NCBI GenBank assembly: GCA_020636095.1
Contig: JACJYN010000009.1
Coordinates: 124,001 to 188,000, forward strand
Direction: 5' to 3'
Source of the DNA: Lewinellaceae bacterium
GTDB taxonomy: Bacteria; Bacteroidota; Bacteroidia; Chitinophagales; Saprospiraceae
Length of the DNA: 64,000 nucleotides
Notes under the pieces: generated by a model
What the model saw: the letters and a program-made list of their open reading frames with translations, nothing else
The model's database searches: none
What the model was told of the DNA's origin: nothing
Shown: in pieces, positions 16,995-25,956 of the stretch
How the letters are laid out: each line of letters starts with the position of its first letter
How positions within the stretch are numbered: the stretch's first letter is position 1
Position numbers and translations under genes: made by a program

Positions 16995-18611
16995 TACCAG
17001 CAGCACGGCCATATCACCGGCGCCGATCTCGTGGAGGCGTTGCAGGGCTTCGCGGATGCGTTGGGAGGTCTTGCGGCCCAGGTGGTTGCGGAGGAAATCA
17101 GTAAGCAGTTTGCGATACAGTTCGAGCAGGCGTTCGCGGTGGTTGTCTATGAGGTACGGGGCAAACTCCTGGAGCAGGTCGAGCGACTGGACCTGCTCGG
17201 CGTAGTCCATCAGCCGCTCGTGGAGGCCTTCCTCGGCGAGGATTCGGGCGATGGTATTGCGCCGGCTGGGCGCATAGGGGAGCCCCTGGAAATGGGCGAG
17301 GGTGTCTTCTACCTGTTGGGCCCAGTCAGAGCCGGCGGACCGGCGCGCCTTTTCCAGGTAGGCGAAGTTTTGGGTGTCCAGGAAACGGAGCAGCGCGTAG
17401 CGGTTCACCTCTTCCGGTTCGTCGTCCTGTTCGGCCAGTTGGAGCATCATTTCTTCCAGGCGCGCCTTCACCTCTGGAGGCAGTTCGAACCGCAGGCCGG
17501 TGATGGCCAGGGCTTTGACACGGGGTATCTGCCCTTTGGTAATGGCTTGCTGTATGGCGTAGAGCAGCACATCGGGCTGCATGAGGTTGCTTTCCATAAG
17601 CCGGCGGGCTTCTTCCGGTTGGCCGGCTCTTTCCAGTGCACTGAGTTCGATGAGCATCAGGGGGGCGATGGGGCGATCTTCTTCCCGGTACTTTTCGGTG
17701 TAATGTTGTAGCTTTTCGAGTAAGGCTTTCTGCTGGGCGGGTTCGTGAGCAAGCTGCACCATGAGCTTGAAGAACTGCAGGTCGATGCCGCTGCTGCGAT
17801 AAACCAGCTTATTGTATTCCTGCAGGCAATATTCCCATAAGCTGCGGAGCAGGGTAGGGGCGGGCCCCTTTTCCAGCAACCGGTGCAGGTTGTCGAAAGC
17901 ACGGCTGATATCCCGATTCAGTTCCTGTTTTTTACCCTGGGTTTTTTTCAGTACAGGCGTTACCTTTTCGATAATGCTCTGACAAATGAAGGACGCCTCC
18001 AGAAAGTCCCTTTCCATAATGGCCTGTCCGGCCTGCAGGTGCAGTTCCGCCAGTACTTTGATCAACCGCTGGCTGCCCCGCATGGAAATGCTGCGGTCGG
18101 GTTTGCGCACCGCTTTGATGCTGCTATCCAGTAATTGCATGTACTTTTCCTTACCGCCTATCTCAGAAACGGTGGAGGCAAACCGCGCCTTGAGGGCAAT
18201 GGCGAAATTGCGGTTGGCCTTGGCGTAATCGCGCACAAATTCGGCGAGTTCTTCCAGGTTGACATGGTCCAGGACAATACCGGTGGTCAGCTTCCTGGGG
18301 GTGAGGGATTCCTTTTTGGCCTTTTCCTGTTTTTGTTTCCGGGCCTGTTGCTGGCGGCGTAGGGCCATCATCACAGCGGCAAGGTGTTCGCACATGCCTT
18401 CCGCTGCAAAGCGTTCACATTCGCAGGTGCCTGCCAATACTTTGGACGGGCTGACCTTGAGTTCCACTTCACAACCTTCGACGGTGGCCAGCCAAAGGTG
18501 CTTTTCGAGTTCGAACAGATTGTCGGCCGCTCCTGCTTCCAGCAGTTGCTCGCCCTCGATCAGCGCTTCCTCCTCTATGTGTGATTCCAGCTTTTGGAGC
18601 AAAAAGTTCAT
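16932..18611 (-). CDS. SWIM zinc-finger domain protein
   Basis: The 559-residue cytosolic protein has an N-terminal SWIM-type zinc finger with pattern CxCx8CxH: C63, C65, C74 and H76 in GTCECERFAAEGMCEHLAA. SWIM domains bind DNA or protein partners. The rest is a long helical region, probably a solenoid (LHERLMDYAEQVQSLDLLQEFAPYL; LLELYRKLLTDFLRNHLGRKTSQRIREAL). A basic Gln-rich segment at about 88-105 follows the finger. In other bacteria such proteins often lie near SNF2 helicases, but there is none here. The terminal 63 bases are duplicated 1318 bp away beside a dead transposase. Confidence 0.85.
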   Translation of the reverse strand: MNFLLQKLESHIEEEALIEGEQLLEAGAADNLFELEKHLWLATVEGCEVELKVSPSKVLAGTCECERFAAEGMCEHLAAVMMALRRQQQARKQKQEKAKKESLTPRKLTTGIVLDHVNLEELAEFVRDYAKANRNFAIALKARFASTVSEIGGKEKYMQLLDSSIKAVRKPDRSISMRGSQRLIKVLAELHLQAGQAIMERDFLEASFICQSIIEKVTPVLKKTQGKKQELNRDISRAFDNLHRLLEKGPAPTLLRSLWEYCLQEYNKLVYRSSGIDLQFFKLMVQLAHEPAQQKALLEKLQHYTEKYREEDRPIAPLMLIELSALERAGQPEEARRLMESNLMQPDVLLYAIQQAITKGQIPRVKALAITGLRFELPPEVKARLEEMMLQLAEQDDEPEEVNRYALLRFLDTQNFAYLEKARRSAGSDWAQQVEDTLAHFQGLPYAPSRRNTIARILAEEGLHERLMDYAEQVQSLDLLQEFAPYLIDNHRERLLELYRKLLTDFLRNHLGRKTSQRIREALQRLHEIGAGDMAVLLVEEFRSQYPERHSLMEELALF

Positions 18612-18656
18612 GGCGTTTTCTCCTACTCTAAAACATTGGCCAATATAGGCTTGCCC

Positions 18657-18824
18657 TTAGAGTATGTTTGGAGGCTAATCTTTGGGCTACGAAGGCCCCT
18701 TTTTTAATGATATGGCGTTACTTTCCTTGCCCGTACCTTCCAGGTACGAACTGCGAAAAGTGCCTTATCTCATCAAAAAATGGACACTTCTCTCCTTCAA
18801 ACCCGGCCTCCGAACCTACTCTTA
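18657..18824. mobile_element. 162-bp MITE, family GAGYRTGTT, copy A
   Basis: The element at 18660-18821 begins GAGTATGTTTGGAGGC and ends with the near-complement GCCTCCGAACCTACTC. It is flanked by TTA on both sides (18657-18659 and 18822-18824). Internally it shares blocks with the reverse complement of copy D (GGGCT...CCCCTTTTTT and CAAAAAATGGAC). It has no coding capacity. The 3-bp TNA duplication suggests mobilisation by an IS5-family (IS1031-type) transposase. Confidence 0.75.
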
Positions 18825-18972
18825 CACAAAACTTCAAAGTTACGGGAAATAAAAATGAAAGTCCATTGCCCCGAGGGGCAAACGCATCTAAAAGTCCGTA
18901 CCTGAGATATTAAGGAGTGGAGAGGGGAGAATGTTCATGGGTAGGATAGAGTTGTTAACAATAAGCAACCCC
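18825..18972. other. Short intergenic stretch with perfect small palindrome
   Basis: TTGCCCC-GA-GGGGCAA at 18866-18881 forms a perfect 7-bp stem. No T-run follows, so a REP-like palindrome is more likely than a terminator. No gene is seen. Confidence 0.4.
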
Positions 18973-19839
18973 CTACTGCGGGTTCACCCGGCTCATCCGC
19001 CTCACCGCCTGCATACTCTTGATGGTATGGCGTTGGTGGAGGTTTCGGATCCGTTCGGTATCCGGCAGGTGAGATTCGGCATTTTGGTAGATGATGGCCA
19101 TTCGGCCCTGCCCCGGGCGCTGCAGGCGCAACTGTTGGGGGAAGCCCGCTTCCAGGTTTTCGAACAGGGCTTCTTCGCCGTTAATGGCAATCAGGGAATA
19201 CTGAATGACGGATTGGCCTCCAAAGTCGGTGCTGAAGTAAATCTTGTTTCCTTGCTTATAGAGGCGCATGTGCTCCTGAGGCTGTTTTTCATTTTCAAGG
19301 CCGGCCATCCCGGCCAATTCGTTGTCATTGAGGCGGTTCCACTCTTCGAAGGCCGGCTGTCCGTTTTCATGAGACTGCCAGCGGCCGACCATCCAACTGA
19401 AGGCATCCAGGGTGGCGCCGCCACTCGTCCGGCGTTGTTCGCTACTGCCGGCAAAGACGAGTTTCTGCCCCGGCGCGCCTTCCGAAATGGGATGTTGCAG
19501 GCCTTCCTGCGCGCGTTGAACCGTCAAAACGGTTCGGAGTCCATTGGGGTCGGCGTCGGTCATCGTGAGGTCTTCCAGGTCGCTGGGTACGGCCTGCTTA
19601 TTAGCAGCCAGCAGCATTCTGTGCTGCTGGCTCAGGCTCAGCGAGATCAGCCCAACCAGAACGGCCAGGAACAGAATACCGGCTACCATGCCCAGCACCC
19701 GATAGCGGGAAATCCGGTTGCGGCGGCGATGTGCGTCGAGCCGCTGGTCCAGCCGCCGCCAGGATTGGGCGGACGGCGCTTCATTCAGGCGGTGCTGATT
19801 ATCTCTGAAAAAATCGAATACATCTCTTTTGCGTGCCAT
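18973..19839 (-). CDS. Probable membrane anti-sigma-like protein with DUF6265-type domain
   Basis: From the ATG at 19839 the protein has 288 residues. The N-terminal about 45 residues are charged and face the cytoplasm (MARKRDVFDFFRDNQHRL, then SWRRLDQRLDAHRRRN). A single membrane helix follows (VLGMVAGILFLAVLVGLISL). The exported C-terminal half resembles DUF6265 (FSWMVGRWQSHENGQPAFEEWN, then KIYFSTDF), a lipocalin-like beta-barrel fold. The topology and the ECF sigma gene just upstream on the same strand suggest a sigma/anti-sigma pair, but the cytoplasmic part is not a canonical anti-sigma domain. The 246-bp gap to the sigma gene is unusually large for such a pair. Confidence 0.65.
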   Translation of the reverse strand: MARKRDVFDFFRDNQHRLNEAPSAQSWRRLDQRLDAHRRRNRISRYRVLGMVAGILFLAVLVGLISLSLSQQHRMLLAANKQAVPSDLEDLTMTDADPNGLRTVLTVQRAQEGLQHPISEGAPGQKLVFAGSSEQRRTSGGATLDAFSWMVGRWQSHENGQPAFEEWNRLNDNELAGMAGLENEKQPQEHMRLYKQGNKIYFSTDFGGQSVIQYSLIAINGEEALFENLEAGFPQQLRLQRPGQGRMAIIYQNAESHLPDTERIRNLHQRHTIKSMQAVRRMSRVNPQ

Positions 19840-19894
19840 ATTTTTTGCTTGTGGGATTGACGAAGCCATTCAAACATCTAACCATCAGGGAACT

Positions 19895-19938
19895 GCGTCT
19901 CCGCCGGCAGTAGTCCGGCTATGACGGACAGAGGCCGG
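19895..19938 (+). repeat. GC-rich dispersed repeat, copy 2
   Basis: Shares GTAGTCCGGC, ACGGAC and GAGGCCG, in order, with the reverse complement of 362-409. Lies in the gap between the anti-sigma-like and sigma genes. Confidence 0.45.
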
Positions 19939-20085
19939 GAACTCCAGGAAAGGAATGAAGGGCTGAATTAGCGAATGATTGAATAATTTCAATATGTAAC
20001 TAATTCTGACTTTCAGATTCAAATATATTTTATTTCTTCCCTCCTTCCCTCCTTCATTCCTTCATTCAACCATATAACCATCCAA

Positions 20086-20673
20086 CTACCCCGCCGCCCC
20101 CTCTATATCCGAATACCCCGCCTGCTCCAGCAGTTCCTGCATCCGTTTGCGGGCAAGGATGAGTTGCGACTTAGAGGTGTTGATGCTGATGCCCAGCATA
20201 TCGCCGATCTCCCGGTGTTTGTACCCTTCCACCACGTACAGGTTAAAAACAGTCCGGTAGCCGGTCGGCAGTTGATCGAGTAATCTAAGAATCTCCTGCT
20301 CCGCCAGCCGGCCGATGGCCTTGGCAGGCGCCGGGGCATCTATATTGTTGATCTCGACGGTCATGCTGAAATTGTGGCGCCGGCGGATAAACATCAGCGA
20401 TTCATTCACCACGATGCGCCGTATCCAGCCTTCGAAGCTGCCAGCTCCTTTGTACTGGTGAATATTGGTCAACACTTTAAAGAAAGCCTCGACGAGCACA
20501 TCTTCGGCGTCCTCCCTGGTTTTTAGATAGCGTTTACAAACGCCAAACATGACGGGGGAGTAGCGGTCGTACAGCATTTTCTGCGCACGCCGGTCTTCTT
20601 CTTTGCAGGCTTGGATGAGCTCTTGTTCTGTCACGGGGCTGCTTTTCCGGTTGATCACTTTCAGTCTATACAT
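20086..20673 (-). CDS. ECF-type RNA polymerase sigma factor
   Basis: The 195-residue sigma-70 family protein contains only regions 2 and 4. Region 2 includes LYDRYSPVMFGVCKRYLKTREDAEDVLVEAFFKV and GSFEGWIRRIVVNES. Region 4 is LPTGYRTVFNLYVVEG then HREIGDMLGISINTSKSQLILARKRMQELL, a clear helix-turn-helix. It should direct a small extracytoplasmic-stress regulon. The ATG at 20673 places the ECF region correctly; the open frame continues 45 codons further upstream without homology. The next gene downstream encodes a membrane protein that could be its anti-sigma. Confidence 0.9.
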   Translation of the reverse strand: MYRLKVINRKSSPVTEQELIQACKEEDRRAQKMLYDRYSPVMFGVCKRYLKTREDAEDVLVEAFFKVLTNIHQYKGAGSFEGWIRRIVVNESLMFIRRRHNFSMTVEINNIDAPAPAKAIGRLAEQEILRLLDQLPTGYRTVFNLYVVEGYKHREIGDMLGISINTSKSQLILARKRMQELLEQAGYSDIEGAAG

Positions 20674-20730
20674 ACAAGATGCGAATTTTTGTGGAATTGG
20701 TGCGTGGGGGAATCGAATCTTAAAAAATAA

Positions 20731-20838
20731 CTTCACGATCCGTAGTTGTAGGGAAGTGAAGAAGCCAGGTAGCATTCCCGCAAGATCAGGCTGATGAACG
20801 AGCTGCAACTACGGATTTCAAACAGTGAAGTTGTTTTT
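20731..20838. repeat. Long imperfect inverted repeat in divergent promoter region
   Basis: CTTCAC and ATCCGTAGTTG (20731-20748) pair with CAACTACGGAT and GTGAAG (20806-20830). A run of T follows on the plus strand (20831-20838). It lies between the sigma factor and lysA, upstream of the lysA promoter. It might terminate read-through or be a mini-element; no target duplication is obvious. Confidence 0.45.
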
Positions 20839-20954
20839 TTTTAATCACTGCCAAGTTGTTATTTCTGTAATCTGTATTTGAGAAACCTGGAAAAGGTTAC
20901 CGGGCGAGGAAGCAAGGATGGTAGAAAAAACTGGCATCCACTTTTGAAAATCCG

Positions 20955-20962
20955 TATCTTTG
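20955..20962 (+). promoter_or_regulatory. -7 element of the lysA promoter
   Basis: TATCTTTG matches the Bacteroidota TANNTTTG -7 box. It lies 38 bp before the ATG at 21001 and supports that start over the in-frame codons upstream, which would precede the promoter. Confidence 0.6.
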
Positions 20963-21000
20963 CGGGCTTTAACTTCATTCAATTACAACCTTCTGAAAAA

Positions 21001-22254
21001 ATGGTATTGGAAAACAACCGTTATTTGCTGAGCGGGGGCGTCGACCCGCTGGAATTGGTGGAGCAGTTCGGCTGCCCGCTTTATGTTTACGACAGTGCGG
21101 TCATAGAGCGGCAGTACAAACGGATAACCGAAGCCTTTAAAGTAAAGAACCTGAGGATCAACTATGCCTGTAAGGCTTTGTCCAATATCAACATCCTGAA
21201 GCTGTTCAAAGAACTGGGCGCCGGGCTGGACACGGTTTCTGTGCAGGAGGTGGAACTGGGTATCCGCGCCGGTTTTGCCCCCCAGGATATCATTTACACC
21301 CCCAACTGCGTGAGCCTGGAAGAGATACAGGAGGCGGTAGCATTTGGGGTGAAGATCAATATCGACAACATTTCCATCCTGGAGCAATTTGGCCAGGCCC
21401 ACCTCGACGTTCCGGTCTGTATTCGCATCAACCCCCATATCATGGCGGGCGGCAACCACAAAACCTCGGTGGGCCATATCGATTCGAAATTCGGCATCTC
21501 CATCCACCAGATGCCGCTGGTGCACCGCGTCATCGAGGCCACGGGCCTGAAGGTGGAAGGGGTTCACATGCATACCGGGTCGGACATCCTGGATCCGGAT
21601 GTATTTCTTTTCGGCGCTGAGATCATGCTCAAGATCGCCAAAGAATTTCCGGGCCTGGAGTACCTCGATTTTGGCAGCGGCTTCAAAGTGCCTTATAAGG
21701 AAGGAGACATCGAAACGAATATCGAAGAATTAGGGGAGATGATCTCCGAGCGCTTCAATGAGTTCTGCAAAGAATATGGCCGCGACCTTTGCCTCATGTT
21801 TGAACCGGGGAAGTTCCTCGTCAGCGATTCCGGTTCCTTCCTGGTGCAGGTCAATGTCGTGAAGCAAACGACCTCTACCGTTTTTGCCGGTATTGACTCG
21901 GGGCTGAACCACCTGATCCGCCCTATGTTCTACAACTCTTTTCACCGGATCACCAATGTGTCGAAACCGGGCGGCAGGGCTCGCTTTTATACCGTCGTAG
22001 GTTATATCTGCGAGACGGACACCTTTGGCATCAACCGCCGCATTGCCGAGATCAACGAAGGGGACATCCTCTGTATCCACAATGCGGGGGCCTATTGTTT
22101 CTCGATGGCGTCCAACTACAACTCTCGGTTTCGCCCGGCAGAGGTGCTCATCTACAAGGGCCAACCCTACCTGATCCGACAGCGGGAAACGATGGAGGAC
22201 TTGCTCCGGAACCAGGTGGAAACCAGTATTTTTGAGAAAGAGGCGGTGGAGTAG
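21001..22254 (+). CDS. lysA: Diaminopimelate decarboxylase
   Basis: The 417-residue PLP enzyme makes L-lysine from meso-diaminopimelate, the last step of lysine synthesis. It is a fold-type III (alanine-racemase-like barrel) decarboxylase. The PLP lysine is K58 in NYACKALSNINILK. HMHTGSDIL, LDFGSGFKVPY and EPGKFLVSDSG are substrate and cofactor motifs. GYICETDTFG supplies the active-site cysteine from the second subunit, and AGAYCFSMASNYN follows near the C-terminus. The start at 21001 is chosen because the promoter -7 box lies just upstream. A strong hairpin follows the stop. Confidence 0.93.
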   Translation: MVLENNRYLLSGGVDPLELVEQFGCPLYVYDSAVIERQYKRITEAFKVKNLRINYACKALSNINILKLFKELGAGLDTVSVQEVELGIRAGFAPQDIIYTPNCVSLEEIQEAVAFGVKINIDNISILEQFGQAHLDVPVCIRINPHIMAGGNHKTSVGHIDSKFGISIHQMPLVHRVIEATGLKVEGVHMHTGSDILDPDVFLFGAEIMLKIAKEFPGLEYLDFGSGFKVPYKEGDIETNIEELGEMISERFNEFCKEYGRDLCLMFEPGKFLVSDSGSFLVQVNVVKQTTSTVFAGIDSGLNHLIRPMFYNSFHRITNVSKPGGRARFYTVVGYICETDTFGINRRIAEINEGDILCIHNAGAYCFSMASNYNSRFRPAEVLIYKGQPYLIRQRETMEDLLRNQVETSIFEKEAVE

Positions 22255-22262
22255 GAGATTCC

Positions 22263-22295
22263 AGATTTTCCAGATTTCGAAAATCTGGAAAATCT
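22263..22295. terminator. Perfect 15-bp hairpin after lysA
   Basis: AGATTTTCCAGATTT and AAATCTGGAAAATCT pair perfectly around a 3-base loop, eight bases after the lysA stop. A further partial copy of the right arm follows. There is no clean T-run, so efficiency as an intrinsic terminator is uncertain. Confidence 0.6.
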
Positions 22296-22351
22296 AAAAT
22301 CTGGAAAATCTTATTCCCACCCGTTTCCCCTTACTTTTAGCCGCCAGTGGT

Positions 22352-22359
22352 TATATTTG
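22352..22359 (+). promoter_or_regulatory. -7 element upstream of histidine phosphatase gene
   Basis: TATATTTG matches TANNTTTG and lies 17 bp before the ATG at 22377, implying a very short leader. Confidence 0.5.
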
Positions 22360-22376
22360 CCGGAAAATAAACAACC

Positions 22377-22994
22377 ATGCTTCATTGCTTCCGGCTGAAC
22401 ATCTTCCTGCTGATAGGGTTGGGCCTGGCGGCCTGTACTCCTCCGTTGTTGAGGCAGCCGCACCCTGTATCTATCCAGTCGATTACATCCGAACAAATCC
22501 AGTTCAACAACGGGCAAACGGCGCCCCTGCCTTTTGCTGGCCAGGAGCATGTCACCCGGATATTCCTGGTGCGCCACGCCGAAAAAGGCTATGGCTCCGA
22601 CCCCAATCTTACCTTTCAGGGGGTAAGGCGGTCCCACCTGCTTGCCGATATCTTTAAGGAATTGCCCATGGATGCCGTGTACGCTACCCAATACAAGCGC
22701 ACGCAGGAAACCGCTCTGCCGGTGGCACAAGGAAAGGGACTCCCGGTAGAAGGATATAAACCGGACGACCTGGCCACTTTCTCCGCTCGCCTGCGCCGCA
22801 AACACCGGGGGCAATCCGTACTGGTTGTCGGGCATTCGAACACCACACCCGAACTCGTCAACTGGCTCGTGGCCAGCGGGGTGCTGGAAAATATAGATGA
22901 AAGGGATTACAGCAACTTTTACATAGTCGGCATCAATGAGCAGGGAGACAAGGAGGTTTTACAATTGAAATACGGTGAAATTTGGGTAGAATAA
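22377..22994 (+). CDS. Histidine phosphatase superfamily lipoprotein
   Basis: The 205-residue protein belongs to the phosphoglycerate-mutase-like (histidine phosphatase) superfamily. The catalytic RHAEK motif (H67 is phosphorylated in the mechanism) and the second histidine H153 in VVGHSNTTPEL are present. The N-terminus LLIGLGLAACTPP carries a lipobox with C20, so it should be lipid-anchored in the periplasm. Conserved YATQYKRTQETA and DPNLTFQGVRRS also match. The substrate is unknown; a general phosphoesterase is likely. Confidence 0.88.
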   Translation: MLHCFRLNIFLLIGLGLAACTPPLLRQPHPVSIQSITSEQIQFNNGQTAPLPFAGQEHVTRIFLVRHAEKGYGSDPNLTFQGVRRSHLLADIFKELPMDAVYATQYKRTQETALPVAQGKGLPVEGYKPDDLATFSARLRRKHRGQSVLVVGHSNTTPELVNWLVASGVLENIDERDYSNFYIVGINEQGDKEVLQLKYGEIWVE

Positions 22995-23012
22995 ATTTAT
23001 TTTATTTGCGGC

Positions 23013-23080
23013 CATTCGCCGTTCGATTGCCTGAAGATGGCGCCCGGATGCGCGAACTCCGAACAGCGAACAGCGAAATT
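23013..23080 (-). repeat. Dispersed GAATTCG-type intergenic repeat, third copy
   Basis: Read on the minus strand, it contains TTCGCTGTTCGGAGTTCGCG and ends CGAACGGCGAAT, matching the outer part of the 148-bp repeats at 15529 and 16847. It lies between the phosphatase gene and the valS promoter. Confidence 0.6.
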
Positions 23081-23114
23081 TGGAACCTAGAAGTAGGAGA
23101 AAAGAATAAAAATC

Positions 23115-23122
23115 TATCTTTG
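23115..23122 (+). promoter_or_regulatory. -7 element of the valS promoter
   Basis: TATCTTTG matches the Bacteroidota TANNTTTG box. The valS ATG is 68 bp downstream. A -33 TTTG at the usual spacing is not clear. Confidence 0.5.
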
Positions 23123-23190
23123 CAGCACATTTTAGAATACTCATCGTAGAACAATAGTACAGCGGCCTTAAAAATAATAATACAGCAGTT

Positions 23191-25902
23191 ATGGAACTCT
23201 CCACACGCTATAACCCCCAGGAAACAGAAGAAAAATGGTACCGCCACTGGATGGCGAAAAATTACTTCCATTCGAAACCGGATGATCGGGAGCCCTTCAC
23301 CATCGTCATCCCCCCGCCCAACGTGACCGGGGTGTTGCACATGGGGCACATGCTGAACAACACCATTCAGGATATCCTGATCCGCAAGGCGCGTCTCGAT
23401 GGCAAAAATGCCTGCTGGGTGCCGGGCACTGACCATGCTTCTATCGCCACGGAAGCCAAAGTAGTGAAGATGCTGCGGGCGCGGGGTATCAAAAAATCGG
23501 ATGTCAGCCGGGAGGAGTTCCTGAACTACGCTTTCGAGTGGAAAGAAAAATACGGCGGCATCATTCTGGACCAACTCCAGAAGCTGGGGGCTTCCTGCGA
23601 CTGGGAGCGCACCCGCTTCACCATGGAGCCCAAGATGTCGGAAGCGGTGCTCAAGACCTTTGTGCGCCTCTACCGCAAAGGCAAGGTCTACCGCGGCCTG
23701 CGCATCACCAATTGGGACCCGGAGGCCAAAACCGTGCTTTCCAACGAGGAAGTTATTTATAAGGAGGAGAACTCCCGCTTATACCACGTTCGCTATAAGA
23801 TAGAAGGCGCGAAGGACGAGTGGATCACCATTGCTACAGTGCGCCCGGAGACCATCCTGGGCGATACCGCCATCGCCACTCACCCCGATGATGAGCGGTA
23901 TCAGCATCTCAGAGGCAAGCGTGCGCTGGTTCCCCTGATCAACCGCTCTATCCCCATCATCCAGGATACTTATGTGGAGCGGGAGTTCGGCACCGGCGCG
24001 CTGAAGATCACCCCCGCCCACGACCCCAATGATTATGAGATCGGCCAGCGGCATAATCTGGAGGTAATCGATGTACTCAACGAAGCCGGCGCCATGAGCG
24101 AAGCCGCCCAATTGTATATCGGCGAAGACCGTTTCAAGGCGCGCAAGCTCATCGTCAAGGATTTGGAGGAAGCCGGCCACCTCGTCAAAATAGAAGATTA
24201 CCGCAATAAGGTAGGGCGCTCCGAACGTACGGACGCCATCATAGAGCCCCGCCTGACCCTACAGTGGTTTGTAGATATGAAGGGCTTCGCCCGGACGGCC
24301 CTCGATGCGGTTGAAAAGGGCGAGGTGAAATTTCACCCCGGGCATTTCTGGAATATGTTCAACAGCTGGCTCCAGGAAGATAATATCCGCGACTGGTGTA
24401 TCTCACGGCAGTTGTGGTGGGGGCAGCGCATACCGGCCTGGTATTACGAGGATAAGTTCTTTGTCGCCGAGACGGCCGAAAAGGCCCTGGAGCAGGCCCG
24501 CGAAGAACTGGGCAAGCCCGATCTTAAAATAGAAGACTTGCACCAGGACGAAGACGTGCTGGATACCTGGTTCTCTTCCCAGCTCTGGCCTATCTCCGTT
24601 TTTGACGGCTTCGAGAACCAGGAAGAATTGCGGTACTACTATCCCACCAACGTGCTGGTCACTGCCTGGGACATCATCTTCTTCTGGGTGGCCCGTATGA
24701 TCATGATGGGCTACGAGTGGGCGCCCGACTTGCTGGGTGAGCAGTTTGTGAAGGAAAAGGGGGCGCAGCCTTTTCACCATGTTTACTTTACGGGTATGGT
24801 TCGCGATTCTCACCGTAAGAAGATGAGTAAATCGCTGGGCAATTCTCCGGAAGCGCTGGAACTGATTGCCAATTACGGCGCCGATGGTGTCCGCTTTGGC
24901 CTGCTGTCCAGTGCGGCGGCCGGCAACGACATTATCTTCGATGCGCCGTTCGACAAGGAAACCAGGGAAATTCTCAATGAGAGCCGCCTCTGTGAGCAGG
25001 GCCGGAACTTTTGCAATAAAATGTGGAATGCCCTGCGCCTGGTTAAAGGCTGGGAAGTCAGGGAGGGCAAGGCCAATGCCATCAACCGCCTGGCCGCCGA
25101 GTGGCTGGAGGAGAAACTCAGCCAGTCTATCGAAAAGATCGAGAGCAACTTCACCGAGTTTCGCCTGTCGGATAATATCATGATCCTGTACAAGCTCATC
25201 TGGGATGACTTCTGTAGCTGGTTCCTGGAGATGGTCAAGCCGGAATACGGCCAGCCCATCGACCGGGAGACTTACGAGAAGACGATCCACCTCTTCGAAC
25301 GGCTGATGATCGTCCTGCACCCCTTTATGCCTTTCGTCACCGAGGAGATTTGGCACCAGCTGCGCGACAGAAAGGAAGGCGACGATTGTATTATCAGCCG
25401 CTACCCTCAGCCTCAGGCCTACGACCAGGACCTGATCGCCCGGGTAGAGGAGGCCAAGGAGGTAGTTACCAACGTACGTGAGGTTCGCAACAACAACGGC
25501 ATCAAGATGAAAGACCTGCTGAAGTTGTACGTTCAGGACACGCCGGGCGCACGCCATCTGCTGGAGTTGAACGGCCTGAAGGAAATGATCATCAAAATGG
25601 CCAACCTGGAAATACTGGAATTCAGCAAAGACGAGATAGAGAATAGCGTATCCTTCCTCTCCGGTAACGATAAGTTCTTCCTGGAACTTCAGCAGGAGAT
25701 CAACGTCGAAGAGGAGCGTGAGCGCTTGCAGAAGGAACTGGAATACTACCAGGGCTTCATTCAGTCTGTGGCGAAAAAACTGGGCAATGAGCGCTTTGTC
25801 AACAACGCGCCTGCGCCTGTGGTGGACAAGGAGCGCCAGAAGCTGGCGGACGGGGAGTCGAAGGTCAGGAGCCTGGAAGAGGCGTTGGCACAGTTGGGGT
25901 AG
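23191..25902 (+). CDS. valS: Valyl-tRNA synthetase
   Basis: The 903-residue class I synthetase charges tRNA-Val. HIGH-type motif HMGH lies at about 50-53 in PPPNVTGVLHMGHMLNN. The KMSKS loop is KKMSKSLGNSP near 548. An editing (CP1) domain lies between, with ATVRPETILGDTAIATHP. The anticodon-binding region includes HPFMPFVTEEIWHQL. The C-terminal about 65 residues form the expected coiled-coil arm (INVEEERERLQKELEYYQ). All landmarks are intact. Confidence 0.97.
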   Translation: MELSTRYNPQETEEKWYRHWMAKNYFHSKPDDREPFTIVIPPPNVTGVLHMGHMLNNTIQDILIRKARLDGKNACWVPGTDHASIATEAKVVKMLRARGIKKSDVSREEFLNYAFEWKEKYGGIILDQLQKLGASCDWERTRFTMEPKMSEAVLKTFVRLYRKGKVYRGLRITNWDPEAKTVLSNEEVIYKEENSRLYHVRYKIEGAKDEWITIATVRPETILGDTAIATHPDDERYQHLRGKRALVPLINRSIPIIQDTYVEREFGTGALKITPAHDPNDYEIGQRHNLEVIDVLNEAGAMSEAAQLYIGEDRFKARKLIVKDLEEAGHLVKIEDYRNKVGRSERTDAIIEPRLTLQWFVDMKGFARTALDAVEKGEVKFHPGHFWNMFNSWLQEDNIRDWCISRQLWWGQRIPAWYYEDKFFVAETAEKALEQAREELGKPDLKIEDLHQDEDVLDTWFSSQLWPISVFDGFENQEELRYYYPTNVLVTAWDIIFFWVARMIMMGYEWAPDLLGEQFVKEKGAQPFHHVYFTGMVRDSHRKKMSKSLGNSPEALELIANYGADGVRFGLLSSAAAGNDIIFDAPFDKETREILNESRLCEQGRNFCNKMWNALRLVKGWEVREGKANAINRLAAEWLEEKLSQSIEKIESNFTEFRLSDNIMILYKLIWDDFCSWFLEMVKPEYGQPIDRETYEKTIHLFERLMIVLHPFMPFVTEEIWHQLRDRKEGDDCIISRYPQPQAYDQDLIARVEEAKEVVTNVREVRNNNGIKMKDLLKLYVQDTPGARHLLELNGLKEMIIKMANLEILEFSKDEIENSVSFLSGNDKFFLELQQEINVEEERERLQKELEYYQGFIQSVAKKLGNERFVNNAPAPVVDKERQKLADGESKVRSLEEALAQLG

Positions 25903-25956
25903 AAGAGGTAGGGTATTTGTGATTCGTTATTGGCAGGCATGAATCTGACACCAATT

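Noticed and set aside
16845..17711. 288-residue open frame on the plus strand
   Set aside because: It overlaps the SWIM-domain gene in antisense and starts inside the dispersed repeat; no domain is present.
24403..25557. 384-residue open frame on the minus strand
   Set aside because: It is antisense to valS, which is intact and unmistakable.
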